This document shows, piece after piece, positions 48,901 through 61,186 of a stretch of 64,000 bases of DNA; position 1 is the first letter of the stretch, and every line of letters begins with the position of its first letter. Source of the DNA: Plantago elongata (taxonomy: Eukaryota; Streptophyta; Magnoliopsida; Lamiales; Plantaginaceae); contig JAYMSP010000048.1 of NCBI GenBank assembly GCA_036897095.1, positions 1-64,000 on the forward strand. Direction: 5' to 3'. Position numbers and translations under genes: made by a program. The notes below the pieces were generated by a model that saw only the letters and a list, made by a program, of their open reading frames with translations, was not told the origin of the DNA and ran no database searches.

Positions 48901-49849
48901 TCTACTGAAGGTATTAGAGGCTTGCTCAGAGATGGTAGTACCTCAGGCGTGTGCCTCCTAGTAAGGGTAAGGGATGATGAGAGGAAAGAGCTCCCCAAAC
49001 GAGCTAATGATGGTGTCCCCAAAAAGTGAATACTCGGAGATGGGACACTGCTGTAAAGATCTATCGACTGCCTGTGACAAGGATTCCAAACCAATTCAGT
49101 ACAGTAGATTAAAAGCAAACACGATTGTGAAATACTTCTTTAAGTTGTAGAATTGTTAATGATTCAATGATCAACTCCCTGTGCTTTAAGAATCAAAATA
49201 TCACTCTATCATATGCAGTATCTTCAAATTGTATGTAGTCTTATCTACTGTACTACTTATCTGGACATGTCAACAAACATGCCTAAATACTTGAATAAAG
49301 TTGGAACAAACAACCTTGGCAAAATTCATGAATTTAACAGTAAAATAAGCTTGAACTAATATGTTCAGAAGTTGAAATATCTCAACATGTGAACCATCAA
49401 TAAAGATAATCTAGGCACCAAAATTTTCACAGCTCTGTGACAAAGACAGATTTCAAAACACATAAGAGCTTCTCTTCTTATACAACAATATTCGACTACA
49501 AGGTGTAAACTACTCGATGATCGTTAGTGTACTTAACTCGGTTTCCAATCATGCTAAGTTTCTTAGGAATTCAAATATAATGTTTCCATTGACTCCAACT
49601 AGACCTAATTAATCATCCCAACTCACAAAAATGAGATTTCAAGAAATGTTCATCAGCAGGAAACCTCTGTTATGTTCACAATCAATACCTGTAACTTTGA
49701 GGCCAGGCGCCAATAGAGGGGGGCTTGCTCTCCTGCCGTTGATTTTCGTCATCATTTGAAGAATCCGAATACTCGGACACATTCCCACCTTTATCTGATT
49801 CTTCATCACTATCTATGTAGAAACTCTGCTCAGAAACTGAACTCTGCAT
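45996..49849 (-). CDS. AVT1-like: Vacuolar amino acid transporter, AVT1 type (AAAP family)
   Basis: Eleven exons join on the minus strand: 49849-49689, 49071-48746, 48487-48273, 48157-48134, 48045-47642, 47445-47310, 47226-47207, 46833-46688, 46544-46501, 46348-46286 and 46094-45996, giving 545 residues. The first about 160 residues are an acidic, Ser-rich cytosolic tail (YIDSDEESDKGG...). About eleven membrane segments follow from STFGQAVINGMNVLCGVGLL. The remainder carries family blocks such as SYAAEQGGWAGL, GYCYSGHAVFPNIYTSM, FGDATQSQFTLNMP and VVNPFTKYALTMSPVAMCLE. AVT1-group proteins move neutral amino acids across the tonoplast with protons. Two exons are tiny (24 and 20 nt). The intron after the 20-nt exon is U12-type AT-AC (own entry). 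Introns are otherwise GT-AG. Confidence 0.93.
46834..47206 (-). other. U12-type AT-AC intron in the AVT1-like gene
   Basis: On the minus strand the intron begins ATATCCTT (47206-47199), the exact U12 donor consensus. It ends AC at 46835-46834, with a perfect branch-site motif TTCCTTAAC at 46851-46843, about 10 nt before the 3' splice site. Joining 47207 to 46833 restores the family sequence VVNPFTKYALTMSPVAM in frame. No GT-AG alternative does so. The exon before it is only 20 nt (47226-47207), so the minor and major spliceosomes must act on closely spaced sites. Confidence 0.88.
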
Positions 49850-52167
49850 TCTGCTCCTTTTGCCTTATCACCTCAACCTCTACACCAAGGTAATCCCTTT
49901 ATACAAAACAACAACAAAACGGATCTGAATCTTTAAACCAACAAAAAAATCTCAAATGGCAACGAAACAACAAAGGAAATCAAACCAATCATTGGCTAAT
50001 CATAAGTACCAAACATGGCAAGAACCTATAAATTCAAATCTTCTGACATTATATACAGAAGCAAACATAAATATGATTAATTCGTTTCTCGTCAATAGTC
50101 CTGGCCAAAATTTGCGGAAGATAGGTAGTTGACTACCTAAAACCACGGGACGAAAGTATGACAAAAACGAGAAAAGATGTTTACCATGAAAAGGAAGTCT
50201 ATATCTGAGGACTTTTATCAAACACTTTACAGCCAATTCAAGTATACAGATCCGAATATTCAGTAAATCAGATCAGCAACACATGCATTCCACAAAAGGG
50301 TCAGAGAAGATTTCTTACCTTTTCAAATTCCTGCAAAAGCCACCCTGCAAGATTCCACCTTTTTCTTCCCTTAGTAAAACCCAGTAGAATCTTGAAATCA
50401 AGAATTGAACTTTATGAAGATCCCAAAAGATTCAGTCTGTTATAAATGCAAATCTGAATGGCAAGATTGCACCTTTATAGGTGGTTTGTTACTGTAAATG
50501 CTGGGTGACTGGTAAAAAGGTGTAGAAAAATGAGTCCAAGTAAGAGTGAAGGATTCTATTGCTGTCAAATTGTGATTCAAGTTGAACATATATTCTGCTT
50601 ATCAAAATATATTTTGAAGGTGACATGTACTCCATCTCATCTACTCTGAGAGTAGCTATTGGATTAGTGTTTAAGAGGATGAGTAAGACATGAAATTGAC
50701 TGGATGTATATTTAACCCATGGCCTACTGATCTTCCCACCATTTGCTCATTCTTTATCTTTTTTATGTGTACTATGTAGAGGGGAATGTTCTTTGGAGAC
50801 TCCTCAAGGGACAGACTCAACTCAAATGGACGCAGCAATTTGCAGTAATTTGTGTCATACGTTCAATTACAGGTTTATTCCATAATAGAGGTAAGATCAA
50901 TGTGCACGCTAAATATAAAGTTCCAATTTTTAGAGATATAATCGAGAGACGAATGATATGGTATAACTGACGTCCATATTGAGAAAAAATGTTAATTTGA
51001 CGGGTTTTTAATGTATGGAAAAAAATGTGAATTGTTTAGTTATGTTTTCTTCATCTGAAATGAATTTAACGTAACTTATTTTATCTAAACTGAATATAAT
51101 TATAATATAAATAATAATTAAGTAGGATTGAATGTAAAAAGATTTTAGATAAATTGCAACAAAATGATGTGTAACCATGAGCCAATCGGCATTTCAGTAA
51201 ATGTATATCCTTCAATAAGTGACTAGAGCATACCGCTCCAGCAGTCAACTTTCCCTAAAATTAAATATTTTATACATGAAATATTTAATTTCAGTTAGAA
51301 CAAGGACATCTAAATTTTATCTCAATCAGTCTCTAAGACTATGTTTTCTCCGTTTGCACTGAATTAAATTATACCATAACAAATAACTAAGCAAAATTAA
51401 AATTGATTGAATTGAAAGATTTGAATTGAATTTTACAAATTTAAACTGAACTCAAATTAATAAATTCTCAGATTGAAAAATTACAGAGGTTAACATATAC
51501 TTATACAGAAGTGTTCGTATGTACACCGTAGGGTAGAGTAGTAGAAAAGTGACATTCTTGCACGTTTCTAATGAACAGTTGAGCAGCCTCCCCCTCCTTA
51601 TAATAATGAGAGGTTGATTATTGGATCCACCACGTTTAACCTAGATTGTTTAGGTGTGATGGGATGCGAATAAAATGTGATCATACTCATGTCATGGGTA
51701 TATTCACCACAAGGGAAAATGAAGTATGTGGTTGGTGTTCATTTCTGTATCTTATCGGTACAGACTTGAATCACGAACAAACCCATTCAACAAATTTCTA
51801 TCCAAGTAAAAGAACAGAACATATATACGTTTGTTACATTTCTTCACCTAGACATAGTACTAAATCGCGCACAAGTTTAAAATTACTTCATATGAAATTA
51901 TATGTTAATTAAATATTTAGTTTGATTTTAAATTGAGAGGTATTGTTTTAAATTATCACATATATAATAATACTTACCATCGTAAAATTTTGTGGGTGAC
52001 GTTTTCATAAGTTAAAAAGACACTTAGCCAAGATCTGTGGAAAGTCGACCGATGAGTTGAGTGGCTGTATTTTCTTTCTCTCTGACAAGTTGAGTTGTGA
52101 AAGAACAAATTCTGGAATGGAGATAAAGGTTATTTTATAAATATAATTATGAACATTATTATTATTA

Positions 52168-52390
52168 GAGTAAGTATTATAGGACGGTCTCTTTATATAT
52201 ATAAAGACGGATTATGTTACCAATAAAAACATCGATATTATTAATTAAAGTATTTATATTTTTAATATTTGAATTTTTTATATTACAAGAAGACTTATTT
52301 CAACATGGGTAATTTAATTAATATCATGTGTGTATTTATTAAAAACATGATCCATCTCTATATAGAGGCCGTATCTCACGAAACTTTACG
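52168..52390. mobile_element. MITE with imperfect long TIRs and a 9-bp target duplication (Mutator-like)
   Basis: The left end (gagtaagtattataggacgg, then tctctttatatat) and the inverted right end (cgtaaagtttcgtgagatac, then ggcctctatatag) pair over about 40 bp with gaps. They are flanked by identical ttattatta at 52159-52167 and 52391-52399. A 9-bp duplication is typical of Mutator-type transposition. The element is 223 bp and non-coding. The AT-rich duplication could arise by chance, which limits the family call. Confidence 0.5.
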
Positions 52391-53139
52391 TTATTATTAA
52401 CCATCCGTAAATTCAAATAAAATTTGGCAACAAAATTATACGTCTTTTTCATAGAGGCCTTATGATAATTTTTTGAATATTTATGCAACTTGTCCACAAC
52501 GATCCTAGTTTCAACGTATATTCAAAAAATAGTTATAGACTTATAGCTACTTAAATCAAGAGGAGTTATATATTTTCGAACTATATACAAATATATTGTA
52601 ATTGACTCCAATACAAAACCGATTCGAATCACCTAAGTTGAAGCAATTACTACAATTATTTTCCAAACCAATACGCATTAAAATGCGGACATCGATAAAA
52701 CAAACACTACTAAATTATCTCATGAATTGACGGTGGATTGTATCCCAGTAAGAAGATGTTCACGAGTTTACGATTCAGTTTTGGTGGTGAATACATGTTT
52801 GGGGTGCAGAATAAGCTGATTGAGGTGCATGTTGAGTATTTTATGGGGTTTCAGTATCTACAAGGGTTGAGATATGAATTTTGTATTATTCTTTTGTAGT
52901 AATAATTGGTTTGAATGACTCTATAGTCGTGACTTAGAACTTGATTTATGGGTTGGACGATATATTTCTATTTTCATTATAACTATTCACTGAAAATTTC
53001 ACTCATACCTTTAATTTTTATTAATATAAAATTTTAGCCATTTATAAAAAAAAATCCTCTGATTAAGATACTCCCAACATTTATAGTAGGCTTTGAAGCT
53101 AAAATGACACACTTAATCTAAAGTTAATTGTTTATTTCT

Positions 53140-53322
53140 ATGCGAAAGTGTTTGTAGTCGAGTGGCAAGCTGAGACACACCCGTAACCATGAGGTCATGG
53201 GTTTGATTTCCCGAAATAGGTGATTATATTCTCTGAATATAAATTGGATCGATTGATAAATTCGTCTTGTTTAACAATTGTAATTGTAATGCTATATTTC
53301 ATGTTCAATAATAATTAAAGAA
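53140..53322 (+). mobile_element. tRNA-derived SINE (candidate)
   Basis: An A-box-like tgtagtcgagtgg (53153-53165) and a B-box-like ggtttgatttcc (about 53200-53211) sit about 36 nt apart, the spacing of an internal RNA polymerase III promoter. The B box lies in a tRNA-like TpsiC-arm context (gaggtcatgggtttgatttc). An AT-rich tail follows and there is no intact tRNA fold. Boundaries are approximate. It abuts the second Stowaway-like copy. Confidence 0.5.
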
Positions 53323-53324
53323 AA

Positions 53325-53520
53325 TGATAACGAGTTTAAATTTTTTTTATACATTAATAAAACCACTAATAAAAATAAACAATTTCAACTTTACACAAAA
53401 ATTACACATTTTATCACTAAAAGTACATTTTTTGCCCACTTTCTTTAATTTTTTTATTATTTCTTCAACTTTTCGCATAAAAATACACGTAAATTCTAAT
53501 ATATGAAGTTTGATGAAAGG
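53325..53520. mobile_element. Stowaway-like MITE, copy 2 (diverged)
   Basis: It matches the reverse complement of the element at 1801-2005 over about 160 bp, from cactaataaa...aaacaat to tatatgaagtttgatgaaagg, with scattered substitutions and small gaps. The terminal CTCCCTCCGT is lost or altered here (gaaaggaatacg). It is an older or partly eroded copy of the same family. Confidence 0.55.
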
Positions 53521-55531
53521 AATACGATATCATTACTAATCAAGACCAGATCCAAGAATTATTACTAGTTATCGTCTCTAGCAATTAGTTCATGACAATG
53601 ATTGAGAGTAGCTATAGCTAATTCAAGTACATTGATCGATCCATCCATCCGCATCTCATCTCATCTCATAATATTTCTTGATCGATTCTCCACGTCTCCT
53701 TGCACCATTTGCTGCGAACATGCACATTTTTTTCTATCTTATAACATGATTGAAATCGTCTACATTCATTTCCCACAAGTACAAATGACGATAAAACAAA
53801 AATCAACAAAGGAAATTATAACAAACAAAGGACCATGTTGTCCCAGTACATGACCATATGGTACTGCATTCGTGTCTTTAATCATTAGCATAATTTATTA
53901 GAAGCATGGCATATTCTGTTTTTCATCAATTTCATCTCAACATACAACACATGGATGAATGAGAGCCTATTCGTGCTCCACATTCGGTTTTCTTGTCATA
54001 TTCAGTAATGGAGTACTGTATCATTCCAATGTGATGGAAACCTGTTTAAAGATGAATCATGTTAAAAATATTCGTAAATTATTTTAAAACTAAAATTCTT
54101 ACAAAGTATTAATTTTCCTCAATATGGAAATTTTATATTACCCATACATAAATGTTCGATGTAATCACATATTTCGACTAACGTTTTCTTGTATTTAATG
54201 ATGATCTTTCTTAGCATATAGGAAAATTAGGATTTTATAAGAAATACTTATTAACCCCAAAATGTACTAATGATAGATAATACGTTGGAGGTTTTGATTC
54301 GTTTGTTAATGTGTAAGAATCTTAATTTCAAAATGCTTTCTTTAAATATTTTTGAATTTCACATTCATTCATGTCGGTGATTCGGGAAAAAACGAAACTA
54401 GATACTAAATACTTCTCATGGAATTTTTAATGCATAAAGATAGGGGAAAATAAACAATATTTTGATTTAAAAGAAAAACAGCGGGAACTCGAAACCAGGT
54501 ACAAAAATAATTGAGGTTTGAAAACAAGAAAAGCATGTGATAAATCTTCACATGGACTAGGTTGGCACTTGGCAGATGCATCGGATAATCTCACATGAAT
54601 ATACTCCCCCGTATGTTTCTTTATTTTAAACTAATTAAGTCTATTTTTATCATATTCTCACTCAACTCTAATACTTTATAAAAAAAGGTTCAATCTTAAT
54701 TGAAAAAGGCAACTCAAATTCTATTTCAACCAGTCCCTAAAGTTCATAGAATCACATTTAAGGACTTGTTGATTTTACACATATTGGTAAATTGGACTTG
54801 TTTCTACTATGGATATTCCCTTTTCATATGTTGGGTAGTTTGATTAGAATTTACATTTTACACCTTGAATTTCCGAGTATTTATATTCCTCTTCAATTCA
54901 AAACTCTCAGAGTATCAAGCCAAATAAGCTATTATATTTATAGATTATGAATTCTTACATGAAATTGGATAAGTTGTTTTCAAATTCTAGTGGGACAATG
55001 GTACCATATATATTGGATTAATTAACATACATTATGTGATAACAAAAAAGATGGAGGTATGACTTTTGAAGTTCTTAAAAGTTTTAATGTGGTGGATATT
55101 CTTGATGCTTTGTGGTTGCTCCCCTGCATCTCACTCGGTTAAGCTTCGACGTAGTGAGCTATCATTTTTGTGGTGGTTCAATGTGGGACTCAACTCCTTA
55201 TTTATTTTTTATTTGAATTTTGGGATAATTTAAATTTTAGAAAATATAAAAATTATATGTGTATTATATTTTTATGTCAATTGTGAGGTAAAAAAATAAA
55301 TTAAGTAGAATTGAAATGAATAAATTCAAAATAAATTAATGAATTTTCAGATAACGGATACGAACTTTCTAATTCAAATCGGAAATTAATGGACTATTTT
55401 ATCAAGCCCAATACCATCAAGTGCACATTTCCCAAACATGTCTTCCAAGTCTCACTGGTTTTAGGGCTTTAGGGTTTAAGCTTTCCCCTGAAAACAACCA
55501 CCGTATCAGATTTCGAATCGGAGCAGCAGCA

Positions 55532-57581
55532 ATGGGGTCAAAATTTATGCGACAGTTCTTGCCGAAGAAGAACATACAGGGTCGGTGTACCGAAAAGTAC
55601 CTTGAAGGACCGCTTTACAAGGATCTCTTCAAGAAAGGAGCTCATGAAGAGAAGGTCAGACAACGACTTAATAGCTTCATCACTTCCGGAAAAAGTGTTT
55701 ATAAATGGGAAGTTGGAAAAACTCTCAAGGATCTTCGCACTCAAAAGCTCTATGGCCCCGCCCTCAAGGTTTTTTTTTTTTTGATTGATTATGTGTGATT
55801 TGGAATATTTGAGTTGAGGTGAATTCAGTGAAATAATTGAATCAATTTGGTTGTGTATTTGAGTTGAGGTGTGATCAGTGGGGAAAAATGAGTGCTTGGA
55901 GTTTTGGAGTGGTTTTGATGAAGGTTAGGTGTTTGATGGAATGATTGACTGGTGATGTGGAGCATTTGAGCATTTTATCGAGCATTTGGCGTTCTTTATT
56001 ATATTTCTGCTCTAAATTACTTGTGAAGTTGATGAAATTGAGCTGCAACAATTGAATGAGCATGGCTCCTTTGATGGAGGCTTGCATATGTAGATATAAG
56101 CAGTAGGCATTATGGAACATTATCATAGATTTGGTTTCTCTTTATTGAGTTGTGATTACTAGATGATGTGCATATGCTACTGATGAATGAGCATGAGTCT
56201 CTTGGATGAGATTTTGATAGACACTTGCATGTCTGGATACAATTAGTAATTTAGATGCTCTATATCACTGCAATAAATTAATGAGTGAAATCTGATTACA
56301 TCCAGTTCTTTTTCGTTTTTGTATGTGCATCAGTTATCCGAGACTATGGCGACAAGAAGAGGAATGAACAAGACATCTTATGACCAATCAGTGCATCTTG
56401 ACTTGGTTGCAAAAGTCAAAGGCATTGCTGCTGCAGAAGCCTACTTTACTGATTTGCCGGAGCACTTCAAGAATTTGCACACCTACAGTACACTTCTTAA
56501 CTGCTACTGCAAAAGCTTAATGACTGAAAAAGCTGAAGCTTTACTAGAGAAGATGAAAGAACTTAATTTGGAATTCGGTGCCATGCCATACAACAGTCTT
56601 ATGACCCTCTACTCGAAAACTGGGGCGCAGCAAAAGATCCCGGCAATGATCCAAGAAATGAAGGCCAATGATATCCTTCGGGACACTTTCACCTACAATA
56701 TTTGGATGAGGTATCTTGCTTCTGAGAATGACATATCTGGGGTTGAGAGACTTATCAATGAGATGAAGAGTGATGATCAAGTTACTGCAGATTGGACAAC
56801 TTATAGTAACCTGGCATCAATTTATGCTACTGCTGGACTATATGACAAAGCCGAGAATGCATTAAAGGAAGTGGAGAGCAGTAATAACCCCCCGAAGCTC
56901 CCTCCTTATCAATTTCTTATAACTTTGTATGGCCGTACTGGAAATCTTCCTGAAGTATACCGTGTTTGGGACTCGCTGAAGCTGGCTTTCCCAAATCCTA
57001 ACATCAAGAGCTATATTAATATGATAACAATGTTACTTAAATTGAATGATTTACCAGGTGCCGAGAAGTTCTTCAAAGAGTGGGCAGCTAATGTCTGCAA
57101 GTATGATATTCGCATGGCAAATGCCCTCATTGGAGCTTATCTTAAAGAAGGTTCATTTGACAAGGCTGAAGATCTCAGGGAGGAAGCCTTAACGAGATGG
57201 GCCCGACCCAATGCTAAAACTTGGGAACTTTATCTCGATTATTATCTGAACAAGGGAGATACAAAATCAGCTGTGGATTGCATCGTGAAGGCAATCTCAT
57301 TAGGCAAAGGAGATGGCCGTAAGTGGACACCCTCATCTGCAGCTGTGGCAGATCTGATGCAACAGTTTGAGAAAAATGTGGATGTTGAAGGTGTTGAAAG
57401 CTTCTTGGAAGTACTGATAAAATCCAACGAGGAATTTGGAGCTGCAGTGATTGAATCATGGATTAGAATTTATGCAGCTGCAGGAAAGAAGAGTTCAGTT
57501 ATTTCCCGAAGGGTTAAGATGGAGAATGTTGAATTAAGTGAGGAAAGTATAAAGTTGCTAAATGATATTTCTGATCAGTGA
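55532..57581 (+). CDS. P-type pentatricopeptide repeat protein, At1g60770 type
   Basis: Two exons, 55532-55768 and 56334-57581, give 494 residues; an upstream in-frame ATG at 55421 would add 37. The N-terminal part (YLEGPLYKDLFKKGAHEEKV) and the following alpha-helical PPR array match the mitochondrial At1g60770/At1g02150 group. Repeats include TYSTLLNCYCKSLMTEKAEA, PYNSLMTLYSKTGAQQKIPA, TYNIWMRYLASENDISGVER and WTTYSNLASIYATAGLYDKA. PPR proteins bind organellar RNA in a base-specific way. No E, DYW or SMR domain is present, so this is a plain P-class member. The RNA target cannot be read from the sequence. The gene converges on the PCRK-like kinase 352 bp downstream. Confidence 0.92.
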
Positions 57582-57933
57582 TTTTGGTCTACTTCAATAT
57601 ATCCCCTGACAGTAGGTGTTTCATTATGTGTTCTTTTATTTCTCAACCTTCTGGGGTTTTCGTGTATCAAGAGAGCATCAAGGTCCCTTGTGTGCTATTA
57701 TTCTCCTATTTTTGTTCCAAACGCTTGTCTGAATGTAAGGCTACTTAGTAACGTTACGACCCAATTTCATTTTAATAAAATTATCTTGAGCTTATACAAA
57801 TTGTGCAATCCAACTTGAGACCAAAAAATTCAGCAATCAGAATTTGAAATACAGAGTCAGTTACATGCTAAGCTTTCCTTTTACCTTATTTTTTGGAGTT
57901 CATCACTTGCTGAACAGTTGGCAAGTGATGACC
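57582..57933. other. Short convergent 3' UTR gap
   Basis: 352 bp between two convergent stops. A polyadenylation-like aataaaat at about 57774 could serve the PPR gene. The two transcripts may overlap here. Confidence 0.5.
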
Positions 57934-59395
57934 TCAATTAGTCCTCACAAGTTTAGGACTCCATGACAGCTTGCCTAAGCAACTATTATCACCGGCTATA
58001 TGATCTATGAATTTTCTCCTTAAACTTCCGCTCGGAGATTGCTGAGCGTCTCTCAGAGACGGGCTTGCTTCCACAGATTCAGGACTTTTAACAACAGCAG
58101 CCTCCACAACTTGGCTTACCATCTCCAGAACTTCACTCATTCTGGGACGATTCTTTGGATGTCGAGCTAAGCACCTGTTTGCAATTGCTGCTAGCTTTTG
58201 CGCAGACTTGGCATCATATTTCCCATTCAGCCTGGGATCTATAATCTGTTCAAATTTCTTCATGTCACTGAGGTGTGGCCTTACCCATTCCAACAGCTTC
58301 TGCTCATTCTTGGGCCGGTTTCTGTCCAGAGGCCGTCTGCCTGTTATAAGTTCGTAAAGGAAGACGCCGTAGCTCCATATGTCGCTTTTGGATGTTAACC
58401 GTCCTGTTTGAATGTATTCTGGAGCAGCATATCCAATTGTTCCTACAACCTGTCAAGTGTAAGACAGACTATTAGCTCCAGGTAAAACTCTCTGTTTACA
58501 ATAACAGAAGAATGTGTTTTAGCAGGCATACGGCAGTTGAGATGTGGCTTACGCCATCTGCAGGACCCAACCTTGCCAGCCCAAAATCCGAAAGTTTTGC
58601 ATTCCATTGTTCATCCAACAGAATATTTGATGACTTAAAATCCCTGAATATAATCTGAAATTCCATCCCTTCATGAAGGTATCTTAAGCCTTGTGCAGCG
58701 TCTTGGGCAACTTTCAATCTTGTCATCCAGGGAAGAGGCGGCTGGAACCGGCTTGATATGTGGTCTTGAACACTTCGATTGGGCATATATTCGTAAACAA
58801 GAAGGCGTTGGATCCCTCTCTCGTCATCTTCGGCACAGTAGCCAACAAGTTTGACCAGATTTGGATGATCAACGATGCCAAGGACATTTACTTCCGTCAC
58901 CCACTCCTTGTGTCCCTGCATTAACATTTCCTCGATGATCAAAACCGGAATATGGTCTGATAGAATATACTGGCACTTCAACGCCTAATGCAAATTGATA
59001 AAGCATGATATACGGCTTACCTGTAATCCTCTGGTGCTGAGTTGTTTGACGGCAATATTTATCTTAGTACTTGGATCATCATTCTCCTGAAAAACGCCTC
59101 TGTAAACAGGCCCAAATCCACCTTCTCCGAGCATAAGCGACCGGCTAAAGTTCTTCGTAGCAGTTTTCATCTCTGCAGAAGTAAAGACCCTCAAATTGTT
59201 GCTAGGCCTCTGCGACAAGCTAGCAAATGATATTTTAGCCGAGGATGCTGTGCTGATGTCCGATATGTTCTGCGAATTACTCTCAGATTCTGATTTTCTA
59301 TCATCTGATGTGAAAGTGGACGAGCGACCAGATGTGGACTTTATAGTCTTCGGTTCATTGCTTCTATAAGGATTTGGGAACTGGAAGCACTTCAT
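57934..59395 (-). CDS. PCRK-like: Receptor-like cytoplasmic kinase VII, PCRK1/PCRK2-like
   Basis: Three exons, 59395-59021, 58915-58532 and 58449-57934, give 424 residues. The start MKCFQFPN is chosen over an ATG four codons upstream because RLCK-VII members of this group begin MKCF. The kinase domain (about residues 80-365) is complete: GEGGFGPVY, catalytic Lys in IAVKQLS, FRDFKSSN, DFG in KLSDFGLARLG, VGTIGYAAPEYIQTGRL and NRPRMSEVL. The HRD histidine is Phe while Arg-Asp is kept, similar to the YRD of other RLCK-VII. In Arabidopsis PCRK1/2 act in the cytosol and at the plasma membrane in pattern-triggered immunity. A noncoding leader with a probable intron lies upstream (59400-59760). The family is certain; orthology is probable. 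Confidence 0.94.
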
Positions 59396-61186
59396 TTGTC
59401 TCTTCAAAAGCTATCTGTTTCTGCATATACAAAATCGAAACACTGTGAGGAAGTTGTCAAGGAATTAAAACAAACTTATCAATTCACACACCCTTTACAA
59501 AGTTCAAGCATGCAGTTGAGATTGAACTTTTTTCTGGTATCATAGCCTTTTGGCTCACACGCAGTATCCCCTCTAAAAGTCCGAACTTACAGTTGATGTG
59601 AAATCCAGAAAGCCGCTAACAGAAGCTCAAAAGTTAACATATACCATACACATCAAGACACGCATATTCTTGAAATGATGAGAAAGCAGACAAATACCTT
59701 GTGAGAATGAGAATTGTTGAGGCTTGTAAGCTACAAGAATCTGAAAGAAACCTGATGATTAAGAATGAAATGAGATGATTAGGAAAGATAAACTAACAGA
59801 AGGGCAAGAGAATGAGGATCCCATGATATGATATCTGCTAAAGAAGTCAATGGTTGGCAGCTAGTATTCTGCTCACCAACCCTTACACTTGATCCATCCT
59901 TTTGTTAACAACACAACACATCACAATCATTAGCATCATCATTGGTGTATAGTAGCAGAATAAGTATACATGACTACATAGCACAGAGATACTATAAGCA
60001 TAAATTATAGTAGGATATTGTAAGCATGCTGTGTTTTTTGTCTTGATACTCACAGAAAGTTCCATGGTTTGAGATTTTTTGACTTTGTCTTCTTGTTCTT
60101 GTTCACAGAATGTTTAGTCTTTTTTTTAATATTAAGTGTAAGGATGTTCCTGTAAGTTATCTGAAATTGCAAGTTGATGGATAATGTGTGAATTGAAAGC
60201 TCCATTTTTGGTGTCATTTACATGTTAAAACTGAAATAGACGACTTTTTCAATGATTTTGTAACATGATTGGTTGAGATGTAATTAATGATACTAATTAA
60301 ATACTGTTAGACAATAAGCGAGTATACATGTGAAATGAGAAGTGTATTTGTTCATAGTTTTGTGCAAGAGAAAGACAGCCAACTGTTGAAATTTGGTCCG
60401 TAAGATTAACTGTGAGGAAAGAATGAAGGAGAGCACGTCAATATTTTGCCATTTGAGTGTAGACAACCCAATAAAGGTATTTTTTCTCTGTGGAATACAA
60501 TAGAAGTAGTTCTTGGAATGAGAGCCGCGGTCATTTCTTTTCTTGGAAGCTTCGTAATACTTACCATGAAAGATTACTCGGGATCATTTAATTTACTCGG
60601 TTAGGTCAATGTTGAAGCAGTGCACCCACGCTCACCGGACACAAACATAGTACATATATCGAAAATTATCATTATTTGCTTTGCCAAAGGGTCCAACTCG
60701 GCTCAAATAACTTTGAAGGATTTTGCTACCTATGTATAAACCAAGAAATCTATTGAATTGGTACAAGACATTGCTACTTCAACACATTTTTATTGCAGAC
60801 AAAACAGTTCTACGAGAATAATTTCAGGAATAACAGGGTATCAAAGCACTATCAAGAGCTGATGTGTTATATTTTGTGCAATGCCATTTGTAATACATAG
60901 TAATAAACACAACAAAAAACAACATTGCAAGATCAATGAAAAGAATATCATGGATTAACCATGATCAGCAACAACCAATCTTATTCATATATTATTAAGT
61001 ACACACAGTAACACTTAAATATAGAAGAAGAAGAATTGGTGGAACGAGATGATTTTATTACTGTCTCACTGGTAATATATATACACACTTTACAGAATAT
61101 TCTAGGCTCCTAATTACATACAGTCTAATCCCATGATTTACGATATTACATATAATTGTTATATTACAAGTCCAAACGATTCACAA
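59396..61186. other. Promoter of the PCRK-like gene and intergenic DNA
   Basis: The proximal part is the kinase leader. The remainder is AT-rich, with no recognised exon, RNA gene or bounded repeat. Confidence 0.5.

Larger units (their letters stand above)
49850..55531. other. Gene-poor region with MITEs and a SINE
   Basis: The left part (to about 50500) is the AVT1-like leader and promoter, with a likely 5' UTR intron. The rest is AT-rich. Three small non-autonomous elements are listed separately (52168-52390, 53140-53322 and 53325-53520). Open frames at 50743-50970 and 51646-51912 have no family features. A segment near 54670-54740 resembles one near 18540-18610. Confidence 0.5.

Noticed and set aside
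54600-54740. actcccccgtatgt resembling a Stowaway end
   Set aside because: No inverted partner found nearby; may be an eroded fragment but not supportable.
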